A DNA stretch of 64,000 nucleotides from Leucobacter chromiiresistens (GTDB taxonomy: Bacteria; Actinomycetota; Actinomycetes; Actinomycetales; Microbacteriaceae): the NCBI RefSeq assembly GCF_900102345.1, contig NZ_FNKB01000001.1, forward strand, positions 1,984,001 through 2,048,000. The letters are read 5' to 3'. How positions within the stretch are numbered: the first letter of the stretch is position 1; every line of letters starts with the position of its first letter. The position numbers and the translations under genes are program-made. Below the pieces are notes generated by a model. It worked only from the letters and a program-made list of their open reading frames with translations. It made no database searches and was not told where the DNA came from. Shown here in pieces: positions 62,849-64,000 of this stretch.

Positions 62849-64000
62849 GTGTTCCAGAAGATCTTGGTGGCGAATCGTGGGGAGATCGCGATTCGGGCGT
62901 TTCGGGCGGCGCACGAGTTGGGGGCGCAGACCGTGGCCGTGTTCCCGTATGAGGATCGCAATTCGCTGCACCGCTTGAAGGCCGACGAGGCATATCTGAT
63001 CGGCTCGGTCGGGCATCCGGTGCGAGCGTATCTGGATGTCGCGGAGATCGTGCGCGTCGCGGTCGAGTCGGGTGCTGACGCGATTTATCCGGGGTACGGG
63101 TTCTTGTCGGAGAACCCGGATCTCGCGGCCGCGGCGGAGGCGGCGGGGATCCGGTTCATCGGGCCGGGCCGGGAGGCGCTGGAGATGGCGGGCAACAAGG
63201 TCGCGGCGAAGGAGCACGCGATACGGGCGGGTGTGCCGGTGCTGCGCTCCACGCCGCCGTCGACGGATATCGATGCGTTGATCGCGGGGGCTGAGGAGAT
63301 CGGGTTCCCGGTGTTCGCGAAGGCGGTCGCGGGCGGTGGGGGCCGGGGCATGCGGCGTGTGGAGCGTGTGGAGGAGCTGCGGGACGCGTTGGAGTCGGCG
63401 ATGCGGGAGGCGGAGTCGGCGTTCGGGGATGCGACGATGTTCATCGAGCAGGCGGTGCTGCGGCCGCGGCATATCGAGGTGCAGGTGCTGGCGGATGCGT
63501 CGGGTGCGACGGTGCACCTGTTCGAGCGCGATTGCTCAGTGCAGCGCCGGCATCAGAAGGTCGTGGAGATCGCGCCGGCGCCGAATATGAGCGAGGAGAA
63601 GCGCGCCGAGCTCACGCGCGATGCGATCGCGTTCGCGGAGTCGATCGGGTACGAGAATGCGGGAACGGTCGAGTTCCTCCTCGATACCGCTGGGGAGCGT
63701 GCCGGGGAGCACGTGTTCATCGAGATGAACCCGCGCATCCAGGTCGAGCACACGGTGACGGAGGAGGTCACCGATGTGGATCTGGTGCGGGCGCAGATGC
63801 GGATCGCTGCGGGCGCGACGCTGGAGGAGCTCGAGCTCACGCAGGATCGCATCCGGTTGCGCGGGGCGGCGCTGCAGTGCCGGATCACGACGGAGGATCC
63901 GGCGAACGGGTTCCGGCCCGATCTCGGCCGGATCACCGCGTACCGGTCGCCGGGCGGCGGCGGGGTGCGTCTGGACGGGGGCACGATCGAGGTCGGTGCG
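62849..64000 (+). CDS. pyc: Pyruvate carboxylase, 5' part
   Basis: First 384 residues; the gene runs off the window. GTG start with AAGGAGG. The biotin-carboxylase domain starts FQKILVANRGEIAIRAFRAA, with the P-loop-like AVAGGGGRGMRRV, the EMNPRIQVEHTVTEEV catalytic motif and the HIEVQVLADA region. The long-form N-terminus (FPYEDRNSLHRLKADEAYLIG, GHPVRAYLDV) is that of pyruvate carboxylase rather than acetyl-CoA carboxylase. Makes oxaloacetate from pyruvate for anaplerosis, opposite in purpose to the glyoxylate shunt upstream. Codons such as TTG, CGG, ATT, TTT and GCG are more frequent here than in neighbouring genes. Confidence 0.9.
   Translation, partial: MFQKILVANRGEIAIRAFRAAHELGAQTVAVFPYEDRNSLHRLKADEAYLIGSVGHPVRAYLDVAEIVRVAVESGADAIYPGYGFLSENPDLAAAAEAAGIRFIGPGREALEMAGNKVAAKEHAIRAGVPVLRSTPPSTDIDALIAGAEEIGFPVFAKAVAGGGGRGMRRVERVEELRDALESAMREAESAFGDATMFIEQAVLRPRHIEVQVLADASGATVHLFERDCSVQRRHQKVVEIAPAPNMSEEKRAELTRDAIAFAESIGYENAGTVEFLLDTAGERAGEHVFIEMNPRIQVEHTVTEEVTDVDLVRAQMRIAAGATLEELELTQDRIRLRGAALQCRITTEDPANGFRPDLGRITAYRSPGGGGVRLDGGTIEVGA

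Overview
The window is high-G+C actinobacterial chromosome, most likely Microbacteriaceae. The 16S rRNA gene, the rRNA operon without spacer tRNAs, the RamB/GarA/FtsR regulators, the Mrp antiporter order and the many TANNNT -10 boxes sitting 6-7 nt before a start codon all fit. The 16S V1-V2 region looks Leucobacter-like, but that genus call is recall-based inference.

Layout. 1-5047: end of a HAD hydrolase gene, a PhnD/PhnC/PhnE/PhnE-type ABC importer and an RpiR-type regulator in one tightly overlapped operon. 5249-10217: a thiamine block with two divergent arms: an FMN (LLM-class) monooxygenase coupled to a YkoF-family protein on the minus strand, and a TPP riboswitch driving a ThiY/X/Z-type importer on the plus strand. 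10239-13460: a three-gene minus-strand type III polyketide synthase / methyltransferase / FAD-hydroxylase operon, probably for a phenolic lipid or quinone. 13676-19900: small membrane proteins, a DinB-like protein, a YihY/BrkB protein, an M20 peptidase, MscL and a DUF4190-type protein. 20099-27723: housekeeping genes (guaB1, thrC, an AI-2E-type permease, tRNA-Glu, leuB, ilvE, an FAH-family hydrolase). 27781-37375: a more accessory stretch (YbdK-like ligase, GAF-domain regulator, ExaC-type aldehyde dehydrogenase with DUF779 partner, rlmN, class V aminotransferase, LysR regulator, MFS pump). 37386-41269: gltX, a thioredoxin-reductase-like flavoprotein and tgt. 41270-47221: a complete rRNA operon (16S-23S-5S) with leader, 23S processing stem and terminator. 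47300-47960: an XRE regulator and an unknown protein. 48221-54681: a six-gene mrpA(B)CDEFG cation/proton antiporter operon. 54806-59589: the glyoxylate shunt (aceA, aceB) with a divergent RamB-type regulator. 59729-61664: garA, ftsR and a second MerR regulator, controlling central carbon flux and division. 61811-64000: an orphan ParA-like ATPase and the 5' part of pyruvate carboxylase.

Together the last 10 kb is a central-carbon control region: RamB over aceA/aceB, GarA over 2-oxoglutarate use, and pyruvate carboxylase for anaplerosis. The most unusual signals are an exact 11-bp-period GCAAC array before the aldehyde dehydrogenase gene, a 9-bp tandem repeat between aceA and aceB, a multi-hairpin structure between mrpG and aceB, the YkoF/monooxygenase pair facing a TPP riboswitch, and repeated use of apparent leaderless promoters.
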